A DNA stretch of 64,000 nt, taken from NCBI RefSeq assembly GCF_026167525.1, contig NZ_CP110679.1:2839501-2903500 (forward strand), in the 5' to 3' direction. The notes beneath the pieces are model-generated. The model searched no databases. It saw nothing but the letters and a program-made list of their open reading frames with translations, and was not told the DNA's origin. Positions 26,780-35,122 of this stretch are shown piece by piece (position 1 is the first letter of the stretch; each line of letters opens with the position of its first letter). The stretch comes from Sphingomonas sp. M1-B02 (GTDB lineage Bacteria > Pseudomonadota > Alphaproteobacteria > Sphingomonadales > Sphingomonadaceae). The position numbers and the translations under genes are program-made.

Positions 26780-27655
26780 ATGAGCAACGACACCCGCGTA
26801 CCGAGCCGCGTCTTCCGCCCTGCCCAGGAGGAAGCGGAAAGCGCCAACACCAATAGCGGCACCCCCCAGACCGAGCATCCCGCCTATCGGCTCGCCTTCC
26901 AGGACATGGATTTCCTGCTGCGCGAGGATCTGCGCCCGGTCCGCTTCCAGCTCGAACTGCTCAAGCCCCAGCTGATCCTAGACGCGGCGAAGATCGCTTC
27001 GACCTTCGTGGTCTATGGCTCGGCGCGGATTCCCGAACCATCAAAGGCGCAGGCGCTGCTCGAGCTGGCGGACACGCCGCAGCAGAAACTGATCGCCGAG
27101 CGGCTGATCGCGAAATCGCATTATTATGACGTTGCGCGCGAGCTCGCGCAGATCGTAAGCAACTTTCCGCTGGATGAGGCGGGGAAGCGCCACTTCGTGG
27201 TGTGCTCGGGCGGCGGGCCGTCGATCATGGAAGCGGCGAATCGCGGCGCGCAGGACGTCGGCGCCGATTCGGTAGGGCTCAACATCGTCCTGCCGCACGA
27301 GCAGGCGCCGAACCCCTATGTGACCCCCGGGCTAAGCCTGCAGTTCCACTATTTCGCGCTGCGGAAAATGCACTTCCTGCTGCATGCGCGCGCCGTGGCG
27401 GTGTTCCCCGGCGGGTTCGGGACGTTCGACGAGAGTTTCGAGCTGCTGACGCTGATCCAGACCGGCAAGATCGATCCGATCCCGGTGCTCTTCTACGGCA
27501 AGGAATTCTGGCAGCGCGTCGTCAATTTCGAGGCGCTGTGCGAGGAAGGCGTGATCGGCCCGCGCGACCTGGAGCTGTTCCACTTCGTCGAGACGGCGGA
27601 GGAAGGCTGGGAGATCGTCCAGGACTTCTGGCGCGACAAGGAAGCCAAGAGCTAA
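26780..27655 (+). CDS. LOG family protein (lysine-decarboxylase-like fold)
   Basis: A 291-residue Rossmann-fold protein of the LOG/TIGR00730 group. The hallmark phosphoribohydrolase motif FPGGFGTFDESFE is present, together with VVYGSARIPEP and CSGGGPSIMEAANRGA. Shorter LOG enzymes release cytokinin-type bases from nucleoside monophosphates; this longer form has an N-terminal extension of about 70 residues and may have another nucleotide substrate. The ATG at 26780 is preferred to an in-frame ATG 36 bases upstream. A bidirectional hairpin terminator follows the stop. Confidence 0.85.
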   Translation: MSNDTRVPSRVFRPAQEEAESANTNSGTPQTEHPAYRLAFQDMDFLLREDLRPVRFQLELLKPQLILDAAKIASTFVVYGSARIPEPSKAQALLELADTPQQKLIAERLIAKSHYYDVARELAQIVSNFPLDEAGKRHFVVCSGGGPSIMEAANRGAQDVGADSVGLNIVLPHEQAPNPYVTPGLSLQFHYFALRKMHFLLHARAVAVFPGGFGTFDESFELLTLIQTGKIDPIPVLFYGKEFWQRVVNFEALCEEGVIGPRDLELFHFVETAEEGWEIVQDFWRDKEAKS

Positions 27656-27666
27656 AGCCACTCAAT

Positions 27667-27700
27667 CTCACGCCGCCATTCCTGCGAATGACGGCGTGAG
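27667..27700. terminator. Bidirectional hairpin terminator
   Basis: Between the convergent LOG and cytochrome c genes, ctcacgccg (27667-27675) pairs with cggcgtgag (27692-27700). The stem continues inward with cattc / gaatg after one C-A mismatch, leaving a 4-base ctgc loop. There is no clear U-run on either strand, so it may mark a processed or attenuated 3' end rather than a strong intrinsic terminator. Confidence 0.6.
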
Positions 27701-27712
27701 GCCGGATCGATA

Positions 27713-28405
27713 TCAGTGCGTGGCGTTGGGCGTGACGCCCTTTTCCTCGGCCTGGATCGCATTCTGCTTGCTCTGCGCGGGCGTGCCCTGGCCGGGCGTC
27801 GCCTGGTTCGAGATTTCGGCCGGATCCGCGCCCTCGGCGACATTCGCCTGGGCTTCGGCATCGGCCGCGGGCTCTGCCGCCGGCGCGGTCGGCAGCGGCA
27901 GGTTCGAGCCCTGGCTGTTGAGATAGGCGATGACGTTCGCGCGGTCCTGCGGATTGGCGATGCCCGCGAAGGTCATCTTGGTGCCCGGCGCATATTTGCG
28001 CGGGCTTGCCAGCCAGGAATCGAGCGCGTCGAAGGTCCAAGTGCCGGGAACCGCCTTGAGCGCGTCCGAATAAGCGAAGCCCGGGACATGACCATGCGCC
28101 TTGCCGACGCTGGCATAGAGGTTCGGGCCGATGCCCGACGCGCCGCCCTGGTTGATCGTGTGGCAGGCGGTGCACTGCTTGAACACGTCCGCGCCCTTGG
28201 CGACGTCGGCACTGGCGAGGCGAGTCGCGATCGGCAGCACCGCGGCAGCGCCCTCGCCACCGGTTTCCTCGACGCCTTCGATGGCATAGCCCATCTTCTC
28301 GGGGCGTTCGGAGTGAAACACCATGCCGCTCACGATCGAGAGGCTCAGCGCCGCAATGCCGCCTGCCAATGCCCAGCCTGCAATCGTATTGAAGCGATCG
28401 TCCAT
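27713..28405 (-). CDS. Membrane-anchored class I cytochrome c
   Basis: A 230-residue cytochrome c of the CycM/c552 type. An uncleaved N-terminal anchor (WALAGGIAALSLSIVSGMVF) is followed by a class I haem domain with CTACH (CXXCH), IGPNLYASVGK and the axial Met in GTKMTFAGI. A C-terminal tail of about 60 residues is rich in Ala, Pro and acidic residues and probably disordered. It likely carries electrons from the bc1 complex to a terminal oxidase. Upstream, ttgcga-17-taaagg (28462-28434 on the minus strand) could be its promoter. Confidence 0.9.
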   Translation of the reverse strand: MDDRFNTIAGWALAGGIAALSLSIVSGMVFHSERPEKMGYAIEGVEETGGEGAAAVLPIATRLASADVAKGADVFKQCTACHTINQGGASGIGPNLYASVGKAHGHVPGFAYSDALKAVPGTWTFDALDSWLASPRKYAPGTKMTFAGIANPQDRANVIAYLNSQGSNLPLPTAPAAEPAADAEAQANVAEGADPAEISNQATPGQGTPAQSKQNAIQAEEKGVTPNATH

Positions 28406-28506
28406 TTTGCGCCCCTGAGGAAAAGTCGTCCGCCCTTTAGAGTGCGGTTTTTCCTATCGCAAGCGCGGCTTGCCCGCAGAAGCATAGGCGGCTAGCCCGC
28501 GGCCCC

Positions 28507-29397
28507 ATGGAGAATTTCGCAAGCCCTGCGCGGCCCATCGTCGCGAACATGATGGCGGCAGCCGCTGCCGAGCCGGCGCGTGCGGTTGCTTTCCAGGGCG
28601 CGCCGGGGGCAAATTCGCATATCGCCGCGCTCGAAGCCTTTCCCGACGGACTGCCGCTGCCCTGCTTCTCGTTCGAGGATGCGATCGACGCGGTGCGCGA
28701 CGGCCGTGCCGATTGCGCGATCATCCCGATCGAGAATTCGCTCCACGGCCGGGTCGCCGACATGCATTTCCTGCTGCCCGAATCGGGGCTGTCGATCACC
28801 GGCGAGCATTTCCTGCCGATCCGCTACGCGCTGATGGGCATGGGGACGCTGGCGCAGGTGCGCGAGGCCATGAGCCATCCGCAGGCGCTGGGCCAGTGCC
28901 GGCAGTGGCTCAAGGCGCATGGTATCGCCCCGGTCGCCTATCCCGATACGGCGGGCGCCGCCGCGGTGGTCGCCGAACTGGCCGATCCGGGCGTCGCGGC
29001 GCTCGCGCCCCCAGGCGCCGCGGCGCTCTACGGGCTCGAGCAGTTCGCCACCGACCTGGCCGATGCCGCGCATAATATGACTCGCTTCGTGGTGCTGGCG
29101 CGGGGCGCGGGTGCGCCGAGCGGCGACGGGCCGTTCATGACCACCTTCATCTTCGAAGTGAAGAATGTCCCCGCCGCGCTCTACAAGGCGCTGGGCGGCT
29201 TCGCGACCAATGGCGTCAACATGACCAAGCTGGAAAGCTATCAGCGCGGCGGCAGCTTCGCGGCGACCGAATTCTATGCCGACATCGTCGGGCGGCCGGG
29301 CGACCCCGCAGTCGACCGCGCGCTGGAGGAATTGCAGTTCCACACCAAATGGACGCGCGTGCTGGGCACCTATCGGCAGGCCCGAGCCCGGCCCTGA
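28507..29397 (+). CDS. pheA: Prephenate dehydratase
   Basis: Converts prephenate to phenylpyruvate in phenylalanine synthesis. The 296-residue monofunctional enzyme has the PDT domain (VAFQGAPGANSHIAALEAF, IPIENSLHGRVAD, and the catalytic TRF in NMTRFVVLARG). The C-terminal ACT domain (FEVKNVPAALYKALGGFA) has KLESYQ where ESRP is common. No chorismate mutase domain is fused. It is divergent from the cytochrome c gene across a 101-base gap that contains an agg-aaaa / tttt-cct inverted repeat (28418-28455). Confidence 0.96.
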   Translation: MENFASPARPIVANMMAAAAAEPARAVAFQGAPGANSHIAALEAFPDGLPLPCFSFEDAIDAVRDGRADCAIIPIENSLHGRVADMHFLLPESGLSITGEHFLPIRYALMGMGTLAQVREAMSHPQALGQCRQWLKAHGIAPVAYPDTAGAAAVVAELADPGVAALAPPGAAALYGLEQFATDLADAAHNMTRFVVLARGAGAPSGDGPFMTTFIFEVKNVPAALYKALGGFATNGVNMTKLESYQRGGSFAATEFYADIVGRPGDPAVDRALEELQFHTKWTRVLGTYRQARARP

Positions 29398-29410
29398 GGG
29401 GGCCGGATCG

Positions 29411-29782
29411 TCAAAACAGACGTCCGCCGTCCGGCACGGCCGTGCCGGGTTGAACGAGGACGACCTTCCCCTCGGCATCCGGAAAACCCAACGTCAGCAC
29501 TTCGGACATCACCGGCCCGATCTGCCGCGGCGGGAAGTTGACGACCGCGGCGACCTGCATCCCCACCAATTGCTCCAGCGCGTAATGTTCGGTGATCTGC
29601 GCCGAGGAGCGCTTGCGGCCGAGCAGCGGGCCGAAGTCGATCAGCAATTTGTAAGCGGGCTTGCGCGCCTCGGGAAAGGGCAGCGCCTCGACGATCGTGC
29701 CGACGCGGATGTCGACCGCCAGGAACTGGTCGAAGCCGATCGTATCGGCGGGGGCAGCGGCGGGATCGGGGATCAGATGCAT
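29411..29782 (-). CDS. CsaA-like tRNA-binding domain protein
   Basis: A 123-residue single-domain protein with the OB-fold tRNA-binding domain of the CsaA/EMAP II type: DIRVGTIVEALPFPEARKPA near the N-terminus, QITEHY, and VLTLGFPDAEGKVVLVQP. CsaA has been described as a chaperone with export-related activity in Bacillus; the alphaproteobacterial versions are little studied. Start may be ATG at 29782 or the GTG just before it. It converges on pheA with 13 bases between stops. Confidence 0.85.
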   Translation of the reverse strand: MHLIPDPAAAPADTIGFDQFLAVDIRVGTIVEALPFPEARKPAYKLLIDFGPLLGRKRSSAQITEHYALEQLVGMQVAAVVNFPPRQIGPVMSEVLTLGFPDAEGKVVLVQPGTAVPDGGRLF

Positions 29783-29846
29783 CACTCACTCGCGGGAACA
29801 GGCAGACGGGTCCCCCGGTTGATACTGCGCAACCGAGGAGATGCCC

Positions 29847-30032
29847 ATGCCCGCCAAATCCGCCGCCCAGCAAAAAGCCGCAGGCGCCGCTCTGTCCGCC
29901 AAGCGCGGCGATGCCCCCAAGTCCGCGCTCAAGGGGGCGTCGAAGCATATGGAAGAGTCGATGACCGAGAAGGAACTCGACGAAATGGCGTCGACCAAGC
30001 GCAAGGGAAAGCCCGAGCATGTGAAGGATTGA
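29847..30032 (+). CDS. DUF3008 family small protein
   Basis: A 61-residue, Lys/Ala-rich, soluble protein beginning MPAKSAAQQKAAGAALSAKR and ending KRKGKPEHVKD, as in the DUF3008 family. The ATG at 29847 is favoured over one six bases upstream because the gaggag ribosome-binding site then has a 6-base spacer. Related small proteins are often linked to stress or stationary phase, but function is unknown. It is divergent from csaA and convergent with ribF. Confidence 0.8.
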   Translation: MPAKSAAQQKAAGAALSAKRGDAPKSALKGASKHMEESMTEKELDEMASTKRKGKPEHVKD

Positions 30033-30060
30033 GTCCGGCCGCGCCGCGGACGGTTCGGGA

Positions 30061-30987
30061 TCAGGCGTGCAGTGCCGCGCGTGCCGCCGCCGCGTCCGCG
30101 TCCATCTGGACCGTCAGCGCCTCTAGCGACTCGAACTTCGCCTCGGGCCGCAGATAGTCGATCAGCGAGACCTCAATCGCCTGGCCGTACAGATCGCCGG
30201 CGAAATCGAAGAAGTAGCTTTCGAGCAGCTCCACCGGCGGATCGAAGCTGGGGCGGATGCCGAGATTCGCCACACCCTCTAGCATGCGCCCGTCGGCGAG
30301 CCGCCCGCGCACTGCATAGATGCCATAGGCCGGGCGCAGATAGTTGCCGAGCCGCTGATTCGCGGTCGGATAGCCCAAGGTGCGGCCCAGCTTGGCGCCA
30401 TGCTCGACCATGCCCTCCACCGCGAAGGGCCGGGTCAGCAGCCGCGCCGCGTCGCGCGGGCGGCCTTCGCGCAGATGCGCGCGGATGCTGCTCGACGAGA
30501 CGGTGAGGCCATCGAGCATCACCGGCGGCTCGACTTCGACCGAGAAACCGAGTTCCCCGCCCAGCGCCGCCAGCATCGCGACATCGCCCTGCCGCGCCTT
30601 GCCGAAGGTGAAATCGCCCCCGGTCACGACCCCGCCCGCACCGATCGTCGCGACCAGCCGCTCCTCGGCAAAGCCGCGCGCGCTCAGTGCGGCCAGCGCC
30701 GCGTCGAAGTGGAAGACCAGCATCGCATCGGCGCCGGCTTCGGCGAACAGGCGCTGGCGCTGGTCGAGCGTGGTGAGGCGGAAATGCTCGGTCTGCGGCT
30801 GGAAATAGCGCTGGGGATGCGGATCGAAGGTGGCGACGATCGCCGGCCGCCCCTCGGCACGCGCGCGCGCCACGGCGCGGCCGACCACGGCCTGGTGCCC
30901 CGCGTGAAATCCATCGAAATTGCCCAGCGCGACGATGCCGCCGCGAAGCCGCGCGGGAACCGCCGAGCTGCCGTCCAGCCGCTCCAT
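30061..30987 (-). CDS. ribF: Bifunctional riboflavin kinase / FMN adenylyltransferase
   Basis: Makes FMN and FAD from riboflavin. The 308-residue protein has the N-terminal adenylyltransferase domain (VALGNFDGFHAGHQAVV with a class I-like HxGH, and the SSSSIRAHLREG segment) and the C-terminal flavokinase domain (GRTLGYPTANQRL with the PTAN motif, and NLGIRPSF). The ATG at 30987 is chosen; the longer in-frame version reads into the upstream repeat element. In many bacteria ribF precedes ileS and lspA; here it is about 5 kb away on the other strand. Confidence 0.96.
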   Translation of the reverse strand: MERLDGSSAVPARLRGGIVALGNFDGFHAGHQAVVGRAVARARAEGRPAIVATFDPHPQRYFQPQTEHFRLTTLDQRQRLFAEAGADAMLVFHFDAALAALSARGFAEERLVATIGAGGVVTGGDFTFGKARQGDVAMLAALGGELGFSVEVEPPVMLDGLTVSSSSIRAHLREGRPRDAARLLTRPFAVEGMVEHGAKLGRTLGYPTANQRLGNYLRPAYGIYAVRGRLADGRMLEGVANLGIRPSFDPPVELLESYFFDFAGDLYGQAIEVSLIDYLRPEAKFESLEALTVQMDADAAAARAALHA

Positions 30988-31032
30988 GGCGCGGCCTATA
31001 GCAGGCTGGATGGGGGAGGCGAGGCCATAACT

Positions 31033-31201
31033 CCTTCTCCCCTTGTGGGAGAAGGAAGGGGCCCGCTCGCGCAGCGAGTGGGAAGGATGAGGGGGACTGA
31101 GACACACTCCCCCTCACCCTTCCGCCGACTAACGTCGGCTCCCTCCCGCATCGGGTAAACAGCGCCCCGCGCCGACCCGATGCGCCCACAAGGGGAGAGG
31201 G
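31033..31201. repeat. 169-bp element with 17-bp terminal inverted repeats
   Basis: The ends ccttctccccttgtggg (31033-31049) and cccacaaggggagaggg (31185-31201) are inverted and match at 16 of 17 positions. Inside are further hairpins: ccgctcgc / gcgagtgg, gaggggga / tccccctc and gccgac / gtcggc. It fills the gap between ribF and the dipeptidase gene and ends a few bases from the dipeptidase stop. No coding sequence is inside. It resembles a MITE or a composite of intergenic palindromes. Confidence 0.8.
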
Positions 31202-31203
31202 AC

Positions 31204-32373
31204 TTAGTTGGGCACGATCCCCGCCGCGACGACGCGCAACACATTGCCGCCCATCACCTTGCGGATCTCGTCGGGCGTGAACCCCTTGTCGACCAGCGCC
31301 TGCGTCACCGCGGCCAGCTGCGCCGTATCGAACGCCGTCGTCACCGCGCCGTCGAAATCCGACCCCAGCCCGACATGATCGACCCCGACCAGATCGCGGA
31401 CATGCGCGATGGCGTTGGCGATCGAGGCGGGCGCGGTCGAGCAGATCGCCGCATCCCAATAGCCGATGCCGATCACCCCGCCGGTCCGCGCGACTCCGCG
31501 TATCTCGTCGTCGGTCAGGTTGCGGTTGACCTGGCATGTCGCCTGGACGCCGCCGTGGCTGGAGACGACCGGGCGGCGCGCCATCTTGAGGATTTCCGCG
31601 ACCGACTGGTGGCTGGCATGGGCGATGTCGACGATCATGCCGAGCCGCTCCATCCGCCGGACGACCTGGATCCCCAGCGGCGTCAGCCCGCCTTTCTTCA
31701 CCCCGTGCATCGATCCGGCGACTTCATTGTCGAAGAAGTGGGCGAGCCCGGCCATGCGGAACCCGGCGGCGTGGAGCTTGTCGAGATTTTCCAGCTTGCC
31801 CTCGATATCCTGCAGCCCCTCGACCGAGAGCATGCCGCCGACCGCCTTCCGTCCGGCAGCGCGATCGGCGAGCAGCGCCTGCAGTTCGGCGGGGGTGCGG
31901 ATCACGCGCAGCTGTCCGTTCGATTCGGCCGCGGCGCGATGGAGCTTCTCCGAATGCCATAGCGAGCGCTGGAGCAGCGAGGTCCAGGTGCGCATCGGCT
32001 GGAGCTGCGCGACGGCGAGCAGCGTGATGTTGTCACTCTCCGCGCCGTTGGAGTCGTAGTTCTGGCCCTTGGGAGTCTTGGTGACCGAGGAGAAGATCTG
32101 CAGCGCGACATTGCCGTCCACCAGCCGTGGCAGATCGACTTGCCCGCGATCCGCGCGATCGAGCAGGCTGCGCCGCCACATCAGCGTATCGCCGTGCATA
32201 TCGGCGATCTGGAGCGAGGCGTGGAGCGCGCGGGTCTTTTCGCTGACCGTGGGCATGGGCGCCGCGACGACGACCTTGTTCATGCTGCTCTCGACCATCG
32301 CCGGGAGGATGGTGAAGAAGCCGATCACGGCGAGCAGGAGCAGGGCGCCCAGCCCCCACAGGAATTTCCGCAT
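31204..32373 (-). CDS. Membrane (renal-type) dipeptidase, M19 family
   Basis: A 389-residue zinc dipeptidase. An N-terminal hydrophobic segment (FLWGLGALLLLAVIGFFTIL) anchors or exports it. The metal-site pieces of M19 enzymes are present: ADMHGDTL (H60, D62), MLSVEG with the bridging Glu, DIAHASH and SSHGG, and SDFDG near the end. Members hydrolyse dipeptides, including some with D-residues, and beta-lactam-like analogues. Its ATG shares one base with the folA stop (TAATG), so the two are coupled. Confidence 0.92.
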   Translation of the reverse strand: MRKFLWGLGALLLLAVIGFFTILPAMVESSMNKVVVAAPMPTVSEKTRALHASLQIADMHGDTLMWRRSLLDRADRGQVDLPRLVDGNVALQIFSSVTKTPKGQNYDSNGAESDNITLLAVAQLQPMRTWTSLLQRSLWHSEKLHRAAAESNGQLRVIRTPAELQALLADRAAGRKAVGGMLSVEGLQDIEGKLENLDKLHAAGFRMAGLAHFFDNEVAGSMHGVKKGGLTPLGIQVVRRMERLGMIVDIAHASHQSVAEILKMARRPVVSSHGGVQATCQVNRNLTDDEIRGVARTGGVIGIGYWDAAICSTAPASIANAIAHVRDLVGVDHVGLGSDFDGAVTTAFDTAQLAAVTQALVDKGFTPDEIRKVMGGNVLRVVAAGIVPN

Positions 32374-32846
32374 TACAGCCGCTCCAAGGTTACGAAGCTG
32401 TAGGCGGGTCGCCCCGCTTCGCCGGCATGTTCCTCGCGCGCAGTCTCGCGCCAGTCGGGCCCGAAGGCCGGCACCGTCGCGTCGCCCTCGGCATCGAGAT
32501 GGACTTCGGTGAGCTCGATTCGTTCCGCCCGATCGAGGAACAGCGCGAAGACCTCCGCGCCGCCGATCACCGCCACGTCGCCGTCCCCTGCCAGCGCCAG
32601 CGCTTCTTCGGGGCTATACGCGATCTCGGCGCCCTCGGCGCGCCAATCGCGGTCGCGCGTGAGGACGATGTGGCGGCGACCGGGGAGCGGGCTGGGGAAG
32701 CTCTCGAAGGTCTTGCGCCCCATCAGCATCGGCTTGCCCATGGTCTGCGCCTTGAAGCGTTTTAGGTCGGCGGGCAGGTGCCAGGGCAGTTTGCCGTCGC
32801 GGCCGATCACGCCATTGTCGGCGCGTGCAAGGTGGAAGATGATCAC
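32373..32846 (-). CDS. folA: Dihydrofolate reductase
   Basis: Reduces dihydrofolate with NADPH, supplying tetrahydrofolate for thymidylate and purine synthesis. The 157-residue chromosomal-type enzyme has the expected elements: NGVIGRDGKLPWHLPADLKR (substrate and Met20-type loop), GRKTFESFP and VIGGAEVFALF for NADPH binding. It is upstream of the M19 dipeptidase and overlaps it by one base. thyA, with which folA is often paired, is 10 kb away in this window. Confidence 0.97.
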   Translation of the reverse strand: MIIFHLARADNGVIGRDGKLPWHLPADLKRFKAQTMGKPMLMGRKTFESFPSPLPGRRHIVLTRDRDWRAEGAEIAYSPEEALALAGDGDVAVIGGAEVFALFLDRAERIELTEVHLDAEGDATVPAFGPDWRETAREEHAGEAGRPAYSFVTLERL

Positions 32847-32890
32847 GATGCGATCATGATCGACCCGCGCGGGCGGAGCAATCCCGCAGG

Positions 32891-34342
32891 CTAGAAGACC
32901 CCCGGCGCCTCGCGCTGGACGGTGCTCGGCCGTTCGGGTGCGAGCAGTTCGGTCGCCGCCGTGCTCCTCCGCACCGCGAGCGCCACCGCCCCGCTCGATG
33001 CAAGCGGGCTGCAGCTGCGCCCGGCGAGGAAGTCGAGCGCGGCCCTGGTCGAGGCTTCGCGTGGATCGCCGAGCGGATAGGCGATGTCGTCCCCGGCGCG
33101 GCAGCTCGCCTCGACCTTGGTCGCCAGGCCGTCATAATAATCGCCCTGCCGCTGCGAATTCTGCGTCGCGAAGGCGATCACTCGCAGCCGATCGTCGCAG
33201 GCGGAGCGATCGATCGCGATCTGCCCTACCGGCTTGCCATAGGTGTTGGTGCCGATCAGCGCAGCGTTGGCGTGGAGATAGGGGATGAAGGCGTTGATCA
33301 CGAATTCGCTCGCCGAGGCGGTCCCGCCTGTACCGATGAAGGCGATCCGCGTCGGCGCGATCGATTCGGCGGCGGGCTGGAACAACAGCGTCTCGCCCTC
33401 CGCCGCCTTTTCGGGGCGGAACGCCATATAGCCGAACACGTCGCTCGCGGCGCGATTGCGCCCGAGCAGATCGCCCATCAGCTGCGCGACCGAGACCAGC
33501 CCGCCGCCATTGTAGCGGAAATCGACGATCACTTCGGTGATCCCCTCCGCGCGGAACTGGGCGAAGGCAGTGCGCAGCGCCGGGTTCGCCGTCGAGATGA
33601 AGGTGCGAAGGTTCACATAGCCCACCTGCCGCGCGCCGTCGGTCAGGATCTTCGCGCCATAACGCGGCGATACGGGCAGCAGGGCATAGTCCGCCTTGGC
33701 GACCGTCACATCGCGCGTGCCGGCGTTGTCGCTGATGCGCAGGACGCGCGTCGTGCCGGGCGTGTCGGGGCCAAGCGCGTTGGCGACGCCGGCCGAGCCC
33801 TCGCTGCCGAGGATCGTGCTGACTTCGCGCAGGTTCGCGGCGGTCGTGCCGATCGCGACGATCTCGGTGCCGCGATCGATCCCCGCCGCCAGCGCCGGTG
33901 CCCCCTCGAACGCCTCGGCGACCAGGACGCGGCGGGCCCCGCCGTCATAGCTCAGCCGGAAGCCGAAACCCGCGGTCGCGCCCGAGGCGTAATAGGCATT
34001 CTCCTCGGCGATCGACGTGACATAAGTGAAATAGCGGTCGCGCCGCTGGCCGCGCGCGGTGGCGGTCAGCGCGTCGACATAGCTTTCGAGGTTCGGATAA
34101 GGCGCTGGATCGAGGCCGGCGGGCAGCGTTTCGGGGAAGAGATACCATTCGCGCATCTGCGCCGCGACCCAATCCTGCCGATCGCGCAGGGTGCAGGCGG
34201 TCGTGGCCGGGGGTGTCGGTGCCGGTGTCGGCGTAGGCGTAACCGTGGGTGGCGCCACGACCGTTCCGCCGCCGCTACTCCCGCCGCCGCACGAAGCCAG
34301 GATCAGGCTTGCACCCAGGAGAGCGGAGAGGGGCTTGCGCAT
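32891..34342 (-). CDS. S41 family C-terminal processing peptidase, lipoprotein
   Basis: A 483-residue precursor with a lipoprotein signal ending ILASC (Cys 18). A Gly/Ser then Thr-Pro-rich linker (TPTPTPAPTPP) extends to residue 48. The mature protein has a small N-terminal helical part, a PDZ-like region (about 125-205) and the S41 tail-protease core: VIDFRYNGGG, GTGGTASASEFVI with the catalytic Ser near residue 342, and TYGKPVGQ with the catalytic Lys. Likely a periplasmic or outer-membrane protease. It precedes folA on the minus strand with a 44-base gap. Confidence 0.9.
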   Translation of the reverse strand: MRKPLSALLGASLILASCGGGSSGGGTVVAPPTVTPTPTPAPTPPATTACTLRDRQDWVAAQMREWYLFPETLPAGLDPAPYPNLESYVDALTATARGQRRDRYFTYVTSIAEENAYYASGATAGFGFRLSYDGGARRVLVAEAFEGAPALAAGIDRGTEIVAIGTTAANLREVSTILGSEGSAGVANALGPDTPGTTRVLRISDNAGTRDVTVAKADYALLPVSPRYGAKILTDGARQVGYVNLRTFISTANPALRTAFAQFRAEGITEVIVDFRYNGGGLVSVAQLMGDLLGRNRAASDVFGYMAFRPEKAAEGETLLFQPAAESIAPTRIAFIGTGGTASASEFVINAFIPYLHANAALIGTNTYGKPVGQIAIDRSACDDRLRVIAFATQNSQRQGDYYDGLATKVEASCRAGDDIAYPLGDPREASTRAALDFLAGRSCSPLASSGAVALAVRRSTAATELLAPERPSTVQREAPGVF

Positions 34343-34368
34343 CGCGGTTCTTTCGAAGTTTCAATTGC

Positions 34369-35076
34369 TTAGCAGATGTCGACCCCCAAGGGTAGCGCCC
34401 AGTCGATCGTGCCGCGACCATGGGCGTCGAGGAAGGCGTTGGCCTGGGAGAAATGGCCGCAGCCGTGGAAGCCGGTGTAAGCGGAAAGGGGCGAGGGATG
34501 GGGGGCTTTGAGTAGCAGATGCCGCCCGCCTTGCTGAGTCGAATCCACGTTCGCCGCCTTTTTCTGGGCATGGCTCCCCCAGAGCAGGAATACCATCGGC
34601 TCGGGGCGGGCATTGACCTGCGCGATCACCGCATCGGTGAAGCGCTCCCAGCCGCGGCCCTGGTGCGACGCCGGCTTGCCGCTCTCGACGGTCAGCACCG
34701 AGTTGAGCAACAGCACCCCCTGCCGCGCCCATGCTTCGAGGAAACCATGCGGCGCCCGGGGAATGCCAAGATCGCGCTCCAGTTCCTTGTAGATGTTGAC
34801 CAGGCTCGGCGGCGTGCGCGTGCCCGGCTGGACCGAGAAGCACAGGCCATGCGCCTGCCCCTCGCCATGATAGGGGTCCTGGCCCAGGATCACGACGCGG
34901 ACCCGATCGAGCGGGGTGAGCTCCAGCGCGCGGAGCCAGTTCGCCTCGGCCGGGAAGATGCGCTTTCCCGCCGCTTGCTCGGAGGCGAGGAAGCCGCGGA
35001 GCGCAGCCATGTACGGCGCTTCGAATTCCTGGCGCAGCGGCGCGTGCCAGCTCCGGTGCAGCTTGCTCTCCTCCAT
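34369..35076 (-). CDS. ung: Uracil-DNA glycosylase
   Basis: Removes uracil from DNA to start base-excision repair. The 235-residue family 1 enzyme is complete: the water-activating loop GQDPYHG with D67, the uracil-binding [20 protein letters not shown], and the DNA-intercalation loop [21 protein letters not shown]. It diverges from the DNA ligase gene, with 46 bases between the start codons, so the two repair genes share a promoter region. Confidence 0.97.
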   Translation of the reverse strand: MEESKLHRSWHAPLRQEFEAPYMAALRGFLASEQAAGKRIFPAEANWLRALELTPLDRVRVVILGQDPYHGEGQAHGLCFSVQPGTRTPPSLVNIYKELERDLGIPRAPHGFLEAWARQGVLLLNSVLTVESGKPASHQGRGWERFTDAVIAQVNARPEPMVFLLWGSHAQKKAANVDSTQQGGRHLLLKAPHPSPLSAYTGFHGCGHFSQANAFLDAHGRGTIDWALPLGVDIC

Positions 35077-35122
35077 GGCCCCGCATCTCGCAACCGCGGG
35101 GAGAGGTCAACGTTGAGCAGGG

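Noticed and set aside
28418..28455. aggaaaa / tttttcct inverted repeat between the cytochrome c gene and pheA as a terminator
   Set aside because: Both flanking genes start here and point away, so a terminator is not expected; arms are asymmetric. It may be part of the promoters.
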